A model generated the notes under the pieces. That model was not told the origin of the DNA and ran no database searches. It was given only the letters and a program-made list of their open reading frames with translations. Positions 20,543 through 33,700 of a stretch of DNA of 64,000 bases are shown piece by piece. Position 1 is the stretch's first letter. Each line of letters opens with the position of its first letter. This DNA comes from Eimeria necatrix (lineage: Eukaryota; Apicomplexa; Conoidasida; Eucoccidiorida; Eimeriidae): the NCBI RefSeq assembly GCF_000499385.1, contig NW_013652052.1, positions 16,001 to 80,000 on the forward strand, given 5' to 3'. The translations under genes and the position numbers were made by a program.

Positions 20543-21434
20543 ATGGTTGAAATTCGAATTGCCCACACCTCGTCCACTGTCGATGCAGCCAAGCCTCTCC
20601 AGCAGCACCACGGGCTCTCTCAGCCCAAGTCCGCGGCCGCGCAGGGGCCCCCCCTGGGGGCCCCCCTGCATCCCCAGGAGGCGCTGTTTCCGCGGCCGCT
20701 GGCTTGCTGCGGGATCTCCGCAGCAGCTGCTGCTGCTGCGGAGCGGCCGCGCAGCAGCTGCAGCAGCAGCAGCAGCGGGGAGCGTTTCGTGAGCAGCAGC
20801 AGCAGCAGCATGGAGACGGAGGGCCTGTGCGTGGGGCTGCGGAGCGTGGCGATTGAGCCGACGTGCAGCAGCAGCCCGCCGCAGCTTGGGGCGCAGCAGC
20901 AGCAGCGCGCAGCAGCAGCAGCAGCAGCGGCTCGCGCTGCTGCGGCGAGCCTCGCAGCAGAGGGGCCCCCCGGGGGCCCCCCGAGCCCCAAAGACCGCCA
21001 GGGGGGCCCCCGAGAAGTGACTTTTGGATTTATTACCTTTCTTTTCTGCGGAGTGGCCTCGCTGGTGTGCTGGCAGTCGCTGCTGGGCATGCTGCCCTAC
21101 ATCGAGCAGCACGCCTACGGGGGGGCCCCCTACGGCAACAGCGTCTTAGGCATTTACCAAGTGGGGTGCATTGCTGTTCAATTATTATTTATTTTCTTTA
21201 TTGATGCAATGAAACCCTCTTTGGTGGTTTCTGCGGTGCTCTGCGACGCCGCGCTGGCCGCGCTGCTGCCGCTCGTGCTCACCAGGTGTACGTACACCCC
21301 AAGCCTCCTCCTCTTCCACGCCGTCGCTCTCCTCTTCGGAGTCTGCGCTGGGATCGTCTCCGGGGGATCGATTGCCCTCGCCTCCTCCCTCCCCTTTGGC
21401 TTCATTGGCTCCTTCTCCATGGGTCCGTCTGCTG

Positions 21435-21470
<36 letters not shown>

Positions 21471-21970
21471 GGGAGCCGCTGCTGTTGGTGCCGCCGCGCG
21501 GCCGCTGCTGCTGCCCCGGAGCAGCTGCTGCACCTGCTGCTGCGGAGACGCTGCTGCTGCTGCTGCGGACTCGCTGCTGCTGCTCTGAATCGCTGCTGCA
21601 CCTGCCGCTGCAGAGTCGCGGCTGCTGCGGAGTCGCTGCTGCTGCTGCTGAGGGATTGCTGCTGGTGCTGCGGAGTAGCTGCTGCTGCTGCAAAGTAGCT
21701 GCTGCCGCTGCTGCTGCAAAGCAGCTGCTGCCGCTGCTGCCGCGGAGTCGCTGCTGCAGCTGCTGCGGAGTAGCTGCTGCTGCTGCGGAGCCGCTGCTGC
21801 TGCTGCTGCTGGGGAATCGCTGCTGTGGAATCGCTGCTGCTGCTGCTGCTGCGTTGTCTTGGGGGGAGTCCTCGTCTGTTCCGCTTCTGCAAGGCTTCTG
21901 CAGCTGCTGATGGGCCGCCACGGCAGCTGCTGCTGCTGGGCCTTCCCGCCTGCTGCTGCTCGTCTGCCAT

Positions 21971-22008
<38 letters not shown>

Positions 22009-22703
22009 CCCTGCAGGTCAGGGTGTGTGCGGCATCGTCGCCTTCGTAGTTAACTTGGTGGCCTCGCGCTACCTCTTCGACTTGGCCACTTATCAAGGAG
22101 CCGTGCACATGTTCTGGTGAGCACAGCTAGCTGCACAGCTAGCTGCACAGCTAGCTGCACAGCTAGCTGCATAGCTAGCTGCATAGCTAGCTGCATAGCT
22201 TGCTGCACAGCTAGCTGCATAGCTTGCTGCACAGCTAGTTGCATTGCTAGCTGCACAGCTAGCTGCATAGCTAGCTGCACAGCTAGCTGCATAGCTAGCT
22301 GCACAGCTAGCTGCACAGCTAGTTGCGTGGCTAGCTGCACGGCTAGTTGCATGGCTAGCTGCACAGCTAGCCGCGCAGCCAGCTGCGGGCGCGTCTAGCC
22401 GGCGGCCACAGCTAGCCAACCCGTAGCTAGCCGCTGGCTAGCAGCTAGCCGCTGGGTAGTCAGGCAGCAAGTGGCTAGCTGGCTGCAGCATGAGGCGCAG
22501 CAGCAGAGGCCGTTAGGCCCCACTTTGTTTTTGCTGCGCCATCCGTGGAGCTGCTGCTGCTGCTGCTTCTGTTTTTGCTGCAGGCTGGTTTTTGGGGCAA
22601 GTGCAGCGGTGTCTCTGGTGTCAGCTGTGCTGCTGCTGGCGTCGCTGCAGCAGCCGTGGGCTCGCGGAGGGCTGCAGCGGTACTGGGTGGCGAAGCGCGC
22701 GCG

Positions 22704-22737
<34 letters not shown>

Positions 22738-23058
22738 CAGGAAGAGCAGGAGGGCTCCCGGACGCGGTGCGGCGTGTGGTCGCTGTCGTGCGCGTGCTCT
22801 GCTGCAGCAGCTGCTGCTCCGCAGCCGCCGCAGCAGCAAAGCGCGTGGCAGCGTTTCCTGCGGCGGTGGAGAGGAACCCACGCAGCAGCAGCAGAAGCAG
22901 CAGCAGCAGTGAGAGCAGCAGGAGACGCGCGGACGCAGGAGCTGGTGGTGATCCGCAAGGGCGCGGGGAGCAGCAGCAGCAGCCTGACGAGCCCGCGCAG
23001 CAGCAGCAGCAGCTTCTGGCGGCTGCAGCCCGAAGGCGCCGAGACGGAAGGCGCCCCC

Positions 23059-23096
<38 letters not shown>

Positions 23097-23646
23097 GGAG
23101 ATCGACGAGAGCACGCTGCCGTCGCGCGGCTGGCGGCACGTTGCTGCTGCCAGCTGGCCGTACTTGTTCAGCGTGTTCTTCACGCTGGCTGTGAGCATGC
23201 ACTTGTACCCGCGGGTGGGGCCAATTGGCTGGAGCAGCAGCAGCAAAAGTGCAGCAAATGAACAATATATAATATTATTTGGAGTGTTTTGCATGGGGGA
23301 CTTCGTGGGAAAGGCGCTGCCGGACCTGTCGAGACACCCCAGGCTCCGCTGGCTGCGGCTCTCCCGCCGCGCGCTGCTGCTGCTGGTGCTGCTGCGGCCG
23401 CTGCTGGGAATCTTCTTTGTTCTCGGCACTGTCTTCGTGGAACATCCCTTTTTTAATTCTTTTGCTCTTTACTTTTTCCTAATTGCTGCTCTCGCGGTCA
23501 CCAACGGCTGCTGCGCCACCACTGCCATTGCTGGCGCCTGTGCTGCTGTCCCAAGATTCGAGGAAAAGGAAATCGTCGGGCCTGCTGCAGTGCTGCTGCT
23601 GCTCCTGGGCATTGCCTGTGGGGTCTACTCTGCCTACATCTACTGA
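20543..23646 (+). CDS. Equilibrative nucleoside transporter family protein (ENT/SLC29-like)
   Basis: Three exons: 20543-21422, 22017-22116 and 22584-23646. GT-AG junctions and phases agree, giving 680 aa. An Ala/Ser-rich cytosolic N-terminus of about 155 residues precedes the first membrane span, which carries the LLGMLPYIE element in the place of the family LPWN motif. Exon 2 encodes GQGVCGIVAF, equivalent to the conserved GQG-G motif of this family. After a low-complexity loop, the C-terminal half has FGVFCMGDFVGKALPDL, matching the family (F/Y)N..D..GR..P signature with K for R, and a last pair of helices beginning TNGCC. About 10-11 spans are visible. Family members import purines or nucleosides at the parasite plasma membrane; the substrate cannot be told here. 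Intron 1 is CTG-rich and intron 2 is a GCTAGCTGCAYA array. A GGTGTACGTACACC palindrome is coding at 21285-21298. Confidence 0.82.
21285..21298. repeat. GGTGTACGTACACC palindrome, coding (exon 1 of the transporter)
   Basis: A perfect 14-bp palindrome read as CTYT in the transporter frame, between two predicted membrane spans. It is the leftmost perfect copy seen in the window. Confidence 0.9.
22119..22485 (+). repeat. AGCTAGCTGCAYAGCT array in transporter intron 2
   Basis: More than 20 copies of a 12-bp unit, gctagctgcaca/gctagctgcata, decaying into scattered GCTAGC near 22,485. It fills nearly the whole intron. Confidence 0.95.
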
Positions 23647-23649
23647 GCA

Positions 23650-24285
23650 GCAGCAGCAGCAGCAACAGCAACAACAGCAACAGCAACAGCAGCAGCTGCG
23701 GCGGCACGGCAGGCCTTGCTGCTGCAACAAGCGGCAGTGGCAGCAACTGCATAGCCAGCAACTAGAACAGCGCTGCAGCAGCTGGTTCCCAATGGATGTG
23801 GCTCCCACTACAGCAGCAGCAGCAGCTGCTGCAGCAGGAGCAGCAGGTGGCCCTTTGGTTTGGTTTTGGCAGCTTCAGGAGCGCTGAGTGCCAAAGGCAA
23901 AGAGAGAAAAAGGAAGAAGACAGAGAAGATGAGCGACTAAATAAAGGAATGGACAGAAAGACCAAGAGGCGAACAGATGCGCTGTTGCTGCAGCAGCAGC
24001 AACAGCAGCAGCAGCATTATTTGTGCCTGCTGCATGCAGCCTCGGCGGGGGCTGCATGTACATCATTAACTCGAAAAACGTTGAACAGCAGGGGCAGCAG
24101 CAACTGCAGCAGCTGCTGCTGCCGCTGAGTGCTGCAGCGAAAGTCCTTCGCAGTGCAGCAGCAGCAACAGCAGCAGCGAGCTCGCCCTCTCCCTGCAGTC
24201 ACTAGGGACCGTTGCTTTCTTTGGCGGAGTGCATGCGCCGTAATATTGCATGTTGGTCATCATATGTACGTACATTTCATCTGCA

Positions 24286-24324
<39 letters not shown>

Positions 24325-24360
24325 ATAGCTTTGACAGACGCCAAGTTGTACAGCTAGACG
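23650..24360. repeat. CAG/GCA triplet-rich 3' flank
   Basis: Downstream of the transporter stop. Scattered (CAG)n tracts lie at 23,648-23,695, 23,810-23,850, 23,985-24,015 and 24,283-24,320. No convincing coding sequence. A reduced palindrome, ATGTACGTACAT, is at about 24,264-24,275. Confidence 0.6.
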
Positions 24361-24414
24361 AATAGTACGGCGCCGTAAGGGTCCTGCGCCGGGCCCAAGG
24401 CGCTCCAGCCCCCT

Positions 24415-24715
24415 GGCAAGCTAGCTGGCTCAAACGACCAGCTAGCTGGCTAGCTAGCCAGCTAGCTGGCTAGCTGACCAGCTAGCTGGCTTGCTCGGCG
24501 GCTAGCTACTGGCCGGAAAGCTGCCGGCCAGCCAAGCCCATTGTTAGTATTCCTCGGCCCGTCTCTGCAGCTAGCTGGAACCAGCCACCGAAGCAGTGGT
24601 GGCTGGCGAGCTAGCTGCCCAGCTAGACCCCAGCCTAGCTAGCTAGCTAGCTGGCTCGTCCGCCAGCCAGCCAGCTGGCTAGCTAAATAGCTAGCTAGCC
24701 AGCTAGCTAGCCATT
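24415..24715. repeat. GCTAGCTGG / GCTAGC array
   Basis: Degenerate run of gctagctggc, cagctagc and gctagctagc units. Intergenic, no ORF. Confidence 0.9.
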
Positions 24716-24839
24716 AATTTGCCTATATTTGCCGCGGTGGTTTTCCAGCACTTGCTGGGAATGCCCTCAGCGCAACAAACAGGAAACCACCCAAATTAAA
24801 AACAGCGAGGACGGGGCAGCCACAAAGAAATAAGAACTA

Positions 24840-24917
24840 GAGTGCAGCAGCAGCAGCAGCCGCAGAGGCAACAGCAGCAGCAGCGACAGCTAAGCACCGG
24901 CAGCAGCGGCCACAGTT

Positions 24918-24948
<31 letters not shown>

Positions 24949-25067
24949 AGCGTAGACGGACGAAATTATCAAGCTGTTTTAAAGGAGCCAAACTCAAAGT
25001 CAGGCCCCATTGCGAATGCAGCGGGGCGGCAGAGGCGCACTGGGCCTGCCGTAACTGCTGCTGCTGT

Positions 25068-25105
<38 letters not shown>

Positions 25106-25130
25106 GTAGCAGGAGCAGGCTGCGAGACGG
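24840..25130. repeat. CAG and CTG triplet tracts
   Basis: (CAG)n at 24,843-24,950 and (CTG)n at 25,055-25,105 point in opposite directions and could pair as a long imperfect hairpin. No gene supported. Confidence 0.7.
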
Positions 25131-25209
25131 GTCTACAGTTGCTAGCCCTGGGAAGACACATATGACTCAATGGCACCGGAGACTTCCCGCTGCCCTCCAA
25201 TAGGCCTAG

Positions 25210-26045
25210 CGGGGCTTCGCGGGGCCCCATGCGCTTCGCCTAAAGGGCCCCCGGGGGCCCCCTGGGGGCCCCCAGGGGGCCCCCAGGGGGCCCCCTGGGG
25301 GCCCCGAGGGCCCCCTGCCCGCCCCTGCGGCTTCGGAAGGCGCGTCAAAGACTCCCTGCGGGACTAGCGCGGCCCCGGGGCCCCCCGGGCTCCTGTGGGG
25401 CCCCTCGGGGGCCCCTCGGGGGCCCCTCGGGCTTCTGTGGGGCCCCCCGGCGGCCCCCCAGGGAAGCCCCGCCGGCGAACCCCAGGGGCCCCCCGGGGGC
25501 CACCAGGTGAGGCCAAGGGCAGCAGGCTCTGAGGGAGAGACTCCTTGTGTCGGCTTCTTTCGAAAGAACTCGCGCTGCGTAAAGCCGGTGGGGCTGTCTC
25601 TTACTCCTCTCTTTGTTTTGTGTAGGGCGGGGGCCCCCAGACCCCTTTTCTGGGGGCCCCAGAAGCCTTGTGCTGGGGCCCCCTTGAACTTGAGAAAGAA
25701 CTAAACTAGGAGAGCCTCAAACCCTGACAAACAGGATATATATTTGTTTGTTTGTGTCCCGAAGAAAACGCCCAAGGCCTCTTTAGGCCCACTTTGTGTC
25801 TTGGCCAGCCACGGGCTTCTCGGGGGCCCCCTGGGGCCCCCCAGCGTGCCTTTGGGGGCCCCCGTGGCTCCGCCAGTACGCGCATCGAAAGTAAGGCGCA
25901 ACGGAAGTCAAGTGTTGCGTGGGGGCCCCTCCGGGGCCCCCCAGGGACCCCTCGGGGGCCCCCCGGGGACCCCTCGGGGCCCCCCCGGGGACTCCTGGGG
26001 GCCCCTGGGGGCCCCTGGGGGCCCCTGGGGGCCCCCGAAGGAGCC
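25210..26045. repeat. GGGGCCCC-rich block 1
   Basis: Dense GGGGGCCCC / CCCCGGGG units at 25,210-25,510 and 25,795-26,045, separated by ordinary sequence. Open in many frames as Gly/Pro/Ala-rich peptide, but no frame is favoured, so it is treated as non-coding. Confidence 0.85.
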
Positions 26046-26095
26046 CCCAGTGAACTTTGCCCTCCTTTGGGGCTTTGCATGCGGCCCAAGATGAG

Positions 26096-26452
26096 TCAAC
26101 CCAGAAGAGAGTCCGGGGAACTGGAAGGCGAGGGGATGTGAGTTTCCGCCTGAGAGGAACACAAAGAAGCTGCGGGGCTGGGGGCTGGGCTGTTGGCTTT
26201 GCTGGACTTTGGCCTGCTTCTGCATTGTCTGGAGCGGCTCTTGAACGCGGCCCCCGTGCGCCGGCGCGGCGGCCGCTGCTGCTGCTGCGGCTGCTGCTGC
26301 TGCTGCGGCTGCTGCGGCTGCTGCTGCTGCGGCTGCGGCTGCTGTGGCTGCGGTTCCTGCGGCAGCAGCTGCTGCTGCGCCTGCGCCCCTGGCCCCAGCA
26401 GCACAGGCCGCGGCTCCGGCTGCGCCTGACCGCCCGGCAGCGCCCCTCGGCC

Positions 26453-26489
<37 letters not shown>

Positions 26490-26668
26490 TCTCTCTCCAC
26501 ACTCAGTATGAAGGAGTCCAGCAAATCAACTTGCCGATTCCATAAGTGAATGCAGTAGGAACCCTCAGCAGAAGAGCCATCTGCCTGTGCGCTTAACTCG
26601 AGAAGTTCGGCAGAGGGTTCCCCGAGGTGTCTGTACACCTGAGGCTGGTCGGGAAAGCTAGCGCACAT
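26096..26668 (-). CDS. Possible small low-complexity protein or exon (weak)
   Basis: A 190-residue minus-strand frame from ATG 26668. The first 60 residues are not low complexity and include QVYRHLGEPSAELLEL, and YCIHLWNRQVDLLDSFILSV. An Ala run, a Gln/Pro-rich section, an Arg/Ser section and a stop follow. It could be a real short gene, one exon of a longer one, or chance. The early part reads through a GGTGTCTGTACACC variant of the dispersed palindrome (26626-26639). No family was recognised, and no partner exon could be placed upstream. Confidence 0.33.
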
Positions 26669-27167
26669 GAGCAGCAGAAATGAACTAATTCTGGTGTTTG
26701 CAATTGCTGCAGTAAGTCCAGCTGCTGCTGCAGATCCTCCTGCTGCAGCTGCTTTGGCCGGGCGGCGGGATAAAAGCTCTGCTGCTGCTCGTGCCGGTGT
26801 CTTTGTTTCCTTGAGCCTGCTTACGGGCTAGCAGATGTCTGCTGCCAAAGACAAAAAGAATAAAACTTTAGAAGTGAAGGCTGCTGCTGCTGCTGCTGCT
26901 GCCTGACCGCCGGTCTGCCTCCCCACGTGGGCAGCAAAGACAGCCGATGAAGCGACAAGCCGGGGGGCAAAACGAGGTACTGAAGGTCACTGTTGTTGTA
27001 CGGCAGAGACAGAAAATAAAAAGAAGTCTATATAAATATATTCTTGTTGCTTAGCTAATAGTTTTGTGAAATGCGGCGGCAGAAAAAAGCAGGAGAGCAG
27101 ATCAGCGCGCGCCGATCGATCACGGATGAGCCGCAGCAGCAGCGACTTTCGCTGCCGGTGCTGCCCA

Positions 27168-27200
<33 letters not shown>

Positions 27201-28484
27201 CCGTGAGCTTCGGTTTAGCCCAGGCAACCCCGCAGGCCTTTCTTTCTAAATAAGTATTTATTAACTTTGCAAAAGAAAGGAAGAGACAAAAGCAAACATA
27301 GAAACTGGAGTAGGAGGCGTGGCGTCCGTCGGCAGCTAGGCGGTTCACCCATCCCTGTTGCCGTGTCTGTCGATTTCCATCTCTGGCTAGTCCAACTTTA
27401 TTCAAACTTATGCATTAAATACAATTTAACAAATGTTTTTCGTGAATTTACTCCGGAATGCTAATATCCAGCCCTAGACATGTTCCCCTCATGCTGTCCA
27501 GACTGCATCGATACCAGTGGTGCTCCAGCGGCTTCGGGTTCTGGTGAACATCTTGATTTGGCAATTTGCAAGTTTGGGTAATTAATGAGTCATTAATAAT
27601 CCCACTCATTTCTTTTCTTTTAATGTTTTCACAGTATCAAATTTCCTCGAAGCTTTGACTGCCGGTGTCACCTCAGGCATGCAGGAGCTACAGACTCCCC
27701 GGAAACGACATATGCAGCAGCAAACAACAGTAGCCTCCAAACATTGTTTGTACATTCTTCATTTCCTCTTTATAGAGTCATTAAGGCTTATTTAAGGCCT
27801 GAAGGCTGCTTTTGTTTGCTGCAGTGGCCAGCCAAGTTGCCTGTCTTCGCGTCACTGCTGTAACCCACAAACAGCCTCATTCAGTAAGGATTAAAACTCT
27901 GCTGCACTCCGCCCGTGCAGGTTCGAACCCCACTACTGTTGCTGTTAGGCAATTTAGATTAAAAATGGCAAAGTGGGGGCCATTTGGTGGCGAGAAAGTC
28001 CACCAGCAGTGCCTAGTAGCAGCAGTTTATGAATTTGCACAGACACAGCCAGATACCCAGCGAGCTAGTTAGCAGCTAGCTAGCTAGCTAGCTAGCTAGC
28101 TATAAGGCTAACCGAGTAGCTAGAAAGGCAGCTACTCACTCAACTAGTTAGCCACCTGAAACAGCAACTGTTTCAGTAAGAAGCACTTTGCAATTTCCGC
28201 AGTTTCGACAATCACTAAACGGGGTTTCTTGAATGTTTCTTTCCTTAGTAACAGCGCTTTCTCTAAGGAAGCTCTCGCCGCTCTAGTTATGCATTTGGGC
28301 TGGAGGTGTGGCGCATTTTCCTGGCAGAGTTGTCGCATTATTTGCAGCTTCTGGGTTTTCATCTCCTTGGCCTGAAAACCCTCTTAGTGCAGAATAGTAC
28401 AGGAGGCTTTGAGGGTTTTTTCTCTTTATGAAACTGTGTGCAGGGCTGCCTGGGTTGGCGGGGAACTGGGGCAGTATCACGGTC

Positions 28485-28580
28485 TATTATGTATATATAT
28501 TTTTATATATATTATGTATATATATTTATATATATATTTGCCTGTATATATACATCTTTATATACCTATTTATATATTGC
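28485..28580. repeat. TA-rich microsatellite
   Basis: Runs of tatatat and tatgtatatata with short interruptions. No coding signal. Confidence 0.85.
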
Positions 28581-31500
28581 AGGAACTGGCCACAATTGCG
28601 CAAGACGCGCTGCATGTTTGGAAGTCAGTATTCCCTTCACTGAGGCTCCAAGGGTCAACAATGCCAGTGGAGCTAACAGGGAAGTCATATTATTCACGCG
28701 TTTTCAATTTATATTCTTGCAAGTGTGTTGTAGCGGAAATCATTACTCCTATGCAATAGCAAAGTCCCCTAAACCTGGCCAATTCTGAAAATAAAATATT
28801 ACACACACTTTTGACGCCATGAGCAAATGAATCCGTGCATCGCATTGCAACTAAATTGCTGAAGAAAGAAGCTAGCAAGTGGAAGTGAGGGCATCAGCGA
28901 CAGCCACAATGACAGGCAAACGAAACAGTATCTTTCAGAATTTAGTTGCTATTCCGTTAAGTGCATCCTAACGCCACAGAAGAGGCAGTGCCCGAGACTG
29001 GCACACAACTCACAACATTAAGAGAAACATTTCAAAAAGAGGAAACGACTGATATCGCCAGGAGAGCCAAGGAAAGCCAAGAAAAGCCAACAGATACTCG
29101 CAGGATTCGGGAGAGGCGTTGGAAAGGGGTGGAAACTGTTATACTGGCCAATACAAAGGGGCGCAAGACAGGCGTTTCAGCCAACACTATTTATATAAAT
29201 ATGCATTAGAGCAATTCATGAGTCTACCGAATGCAAGAACTGGGTTTCTGAAAATGCCTACTCACTTGCCCGCGAAACAACGAACCCGCCGGCCTTCGTG
29301 CACAAGCCGCAGCAGCGCACACTAAAAAAGGCGAAGTTCTCCGCTTTCCAATATAATTTGTTGAATTAAGCAAAACACACTCCATGGCGGTTCTGGTACA
29401 ACAGTATTCAGCACCTAGGCAGGCTTGGTATTCATTCACCCACCAACGAAGTGCCCAGAAGCACTACGCATTACTGTGACCCCCGGTATTCGCAGCATGC
29501 AGAAGTTTAGTATTGCGAAAGATGAACAAAAATATTACTGTAAGGTGTGCAGCTGAGAATAGCTGCAAGGTGGATTCCGGAACCTGCGCTTCTTGGGGCC
29601 CGAGGCGAAAGTGCTTACTGTTCACGATTTCCGTGAAGAGTGCCTAAAGCCCCAAAAAACAAAGTTTCAGTATGCATATATGCTTTCAGCAGATAAGAGA
29701 ACCTTTTTGTTGGTAATTAATAACAGTTCTGTCAGACTGAAGCCGCAGCACACGCATTCCTCTTTTGGAAGGAGCGCTCACGCCTGGTATGTGCTGAAAA
29801 ACTAATTGGCACCAAATGCTGCGACAAGTGGCTCCTTTCTTGTAAAGAAAGTGTGAATATCTTTGTTGGCGAGGACTAGAGCTGATTGGATCTTCAATGC
29901 ATGCTGCGTAGTCCTGGCGACTACACCTGTTCAGCAATTCGTGACAATAGCCCCTGAGAGGCCACTGCTACCGAAGTTTAAGATATATTTTAGACAAGGC
30001 TGGTTAAACTTTTGCTAACTTCCTATTACCGTCTCGCAAGCTTGTATACATCATTTCATAATGCTGTATTTCCTTGGCAGGGAGGATGGCATGCCGGCAA
30101 GAAATTGAGCGAACTTCTCACCACATCACAAACAAGCTTTTCCGAAAATGCTTGGTCTTTTGGTATTTACTTTCTGCTGACACTATAGCTACTTCATCCA
30201 GAAACTCAATAAGAGCTGGTAGAATCGAGTAAGCCGGTTATGCCTACGCAGTTGGCAAGAGAGCGCTACTCTGCTGCCTGTCGCTCTCAACTTTGCACAC
30301 TTACGTATACAAAACTGCAATCCAGATAGCTATTACATAATTACATGTATTCAGGAATTTTAGGTTCCTTTAGTGAAAAAGTAGTAGTATTTTTCATACT
30401 CCGATTCCCCCTGGCAGTGGAACAGTCCCATCCAGCCCCGATGAACTATCAAAAAGCATGCACGGGATGCTCCACTAAAAGCAAAATGGCACAGTGTATA
30501 AAGCTGCCTGATGCTTTTTAGTATTCGTTTCTTTCCTACTTTGACTGCGGGCAATAATGCAGATTCCAGCTAATTAATTCCATGGATGAAATGGATGCAT
30601 GCAGAGTACAACTCCACAAAGACCACTAACCACACATCGTTTTGCCTGCTTTTGCACGCATTCTATTACAGCACTACAAGAATGAATCGCGGGATTACTT
30701 GAATTTTTTGTCTATGAACTGAGGCGCGCTGGACCCAGCTCGAAACAAACTTTACGCCTAGTACACAACACGATTGAGCTCGAAAAACTTGGTAAACTTC
30801 ACCAACTTTGCACATTATTTTTAGGTGTAGAATGCGCATAACTGCATACGGAACTGCAGAACAAGCGGGGCACTCGACAAAAAGTCATTTCATGCAACTG
30901 TTTCAATTCTCTTTGATGTCTAGCACTGGCATCGAGCGAAAGCAAGTTGTTGCATGCCCTTGCTTTTGAGCACTTCAGATAGACAAAGATTAAGAGAATA
31001 AAATAAAAAATGTCTAAGAAAGCCCCAGATCGGGGCCAGATCACGAGCACACGAAGATGAAGCCACTTGCGCTTTGGGGCTGGACACAGTAGCATAAATG
31101 AGGCGAAGATCAATATCGCTGTCAGGATTCAAGCAAATGATGCCTGGAATCAAAAATCAATTGCATTAAAAAGGAAAAAATGTGTCCAGAGTAGTAAAAA
31201 GTGGCATTATGAGCTGGAATGACATGAACCACAAAGTTGGCTTGCCTCGGTTGGTGAGAGGCCACTAATGCAACTGAGCACTCAACGCTGCAGGGAGTGG
31301 TGATCAGCCTTTTTAATCTTTTAAATTAACTCATTTCCAATTTTATAACGTGTGAAATGAAGTGCAGTGAGCACTCAGAAAGCATAGCACTACAATCTAG
31401 GTACTTAGTTTAGGAGGCACAGAGAGGCACCCAGCCGAGCTAACTGCACGGAAATTCGTGCCCAAGCAGCCTATCTCACATAAATGTTGAGAGGTTTAAC

Positions 31501-31936
31501 AAAAATTACATTTTTTAAGGTAATATGTTCACAATCTGGGAACTCGGGAGGGTTGGGGCCCCTCGGCAGAAGTGCCTCTTGGGCTAGTACTAGAAGACCC
31601 GCCAGGTCAGCAAAGAGGTAAGCCGATGCACTCCAGCGTGTACAGACAGATCAGCATGCTCATTATTTTATACTATTATTCAATAAAAGACAAAAAAGGG
31701 TTTTTTGTATTTCGTGGCCTGTCAGGATGAGCTGCATGCAGTAAAAGACAGTCTAAATATACTTTCACCCATAGTTCTGCGGGAGTCATAAAGATGGGCA
31801 ATCACTGGAGTGCAGATTGCACTATGAATCCGATCCTGAACATGAAAGACAGAAATGTGAAAGACCAAAATGGAAATGGAAATGCCGAGAACAAGGCTTG
31901 GCTTCCACATTCTTGTCAGTTACCAGCCATCCTGGT

Positions 31937-32029
31937 GAAAGTGTTTGTACATCTTTGCACAGTGTTGGGAGTGTTTTTAGCCATCCTGAAAACACTCCCA
32001 ACACTATGCAAAGATGTACAAACATTTTC
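31937..32029. repeat. Long imperfect inverted repeat (44-nt arms, 5-nt loop)
   Basis: The left arm 31937-31980 and right arm 31986-32029 are reverse complements except at three positions, with a CCATC loop. It sits alone in AT-rich sequence with no ORF across it. Confidence 0.93.
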
Positions 32030-32859
32030 TAAGGTCAATAATTAGCTTTGGAAGTCCCAGACCTCTAAAAAGATTCAAAAAACTGGGCTTTGGCGGTCCC
32101 AGAAACGCAGCATGCGAAGTTCTGCCAGATGGCAAAAAGCTTAACTTGACTACAGAGCCTACAGGGCCTATTCACCTTTATAATTCTTTCATTTTTGTGC
32201 TTTGCATGCGGGTCGAAGTGCAAATGTGTTGCATGCAATTAGCAGTGCCTCTCAAGGCCATTTTTCTTTCCCACTGTAGTTCGCGGCGCAGCTCTTCGCG
32301 GCTGCGGAGTGGCCGCAACAAAGCCGCGATCTTTTTGATTGCTGAATTACATAAATTGAAATAAAAAGAAAAACAATTTCAAAACCCTCAGTTGAGCTCT
32401 GTGGGGCTTCTGTAAGAGTAGCTCCAGCCCCTTGCATGCATGCATCGGGGGGCTTTTGGGTGCAGTGGCAGGCGGCAGAGTGGGACTGGATCTTATTGGA
32501 TCTTATTCCTCTTAAGCAATAAGTCTCCTTTTATTCATCAAATTATATTAAATGAAAGTTAATTTTAGATAGAATGCAGAGAAGAAAACACAAAATGTAC
32601 AGAGAACAAGAACACAAGATGATTCAAATCCTTTTCTTTGTAGCCAGTGATCTGAGTCCGGCCTGAAGTATTTCAATTGTTTTCCACCGTCTAGAAATTG
32701 CAATTTTTCTAAAATACAAATTCCGGCGAACAAGACAGAAGCTGGTTCGAGTTTCCTTGCGTTTGCCAAAGTGCACAGAAGGTGATTCCCAAATGAAGGA
32801 AATGAAGGCAAAAATGGCTTTTTCCAAATTCAAAATGGACCATTTTTGCTTTACTTTTG

Positions 32860-33700
32860 AAAACTTCTGTTTATGTGTGGCGATACTTCATGAATTTGAA
32901 AAGATATGTCCGGAAATATATCTCTTAAAAACATTTTGTAGAAAATGTGTTTCGAGTTCTGTTTGCCTTTGCTGTAGTGTTAGCCCATGAGTTTGGAAAT
33001 TCAACTCTGCGAACAGAACCATTTCATAAATATTTTATTTCCAAGTCCTGTTTGCTTGTCTGTTAATGCCAGTGCATGCACTTGGAAATATATTTCTTAA
33101 AAATAAAGACTTATCATACACATTATGTGAAATATATTTCTTAAAAATAAAGACTTATCATACACATTATGTGCCAAAATTCCTATTTAGTGCATGAACT
33201 TGGAAATATATTTCTTAAAAATAATGGCATTTTTTGTAGTGTGTGCACACATTTTGTCCCAAAATTCTGTTTGCCTCTGTTATAATGTTTGTGCATGAAC
33301 TTGAAAATGCAATCCTTAAAAATGAGAGCATTTTGCCGTTTGCATCTGTTAAGATGTTATTGCATGAGCTTGCAAATAAAATTCTCGAAAATAAAAGCAC
33401 TTAATAAATATTATATTTCCAAATTCTGTTTGTTTCTGTCATAATATTATTGCAAGAACTTGAAAATATATTTCTTGTAAAAAAGGCATTTCTCAAACAT
33501 CTTGTTCTTAATTTCCGTTTGCCTCCGTCACAATGTTGCTGCACAAACTTGGAAATAAAATTCTTAAAAATAAAAAAAAACGTTCCATAAATGGAAATAA
33601 AGTCCTTAAAAATAAAAAAACTTCCCATAAACTTATTTCCAAACTATTTCTCCGTCTCGTACTATTGTTGCATAAACTTTTTAAAAATTAGATTCTCAAA
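32860..33700. repeat. Degenerate AT-rich satellite, unit about 75-90 bp
   Basis: About eight diverged copies share a core: tttgcctctgt, then aatgtt, then tgcatgaacttg, then aaatatatttcttaaaaat. Copies are recognisable near 32,960, 33,050, 33,190, 33,270, 33,340, 33,425, 33,515 and 33,645. A 44-bp segment near 33,085 is repeated almost exactly near 33,131. Confidence 0.75.

Noticed and set aside
27895..27945. B-box-like ggttcgaacccc suggesting a tRNA
   Set aside because: The T stem does not pair and no acceptor or anticodon stem can be formed around it.
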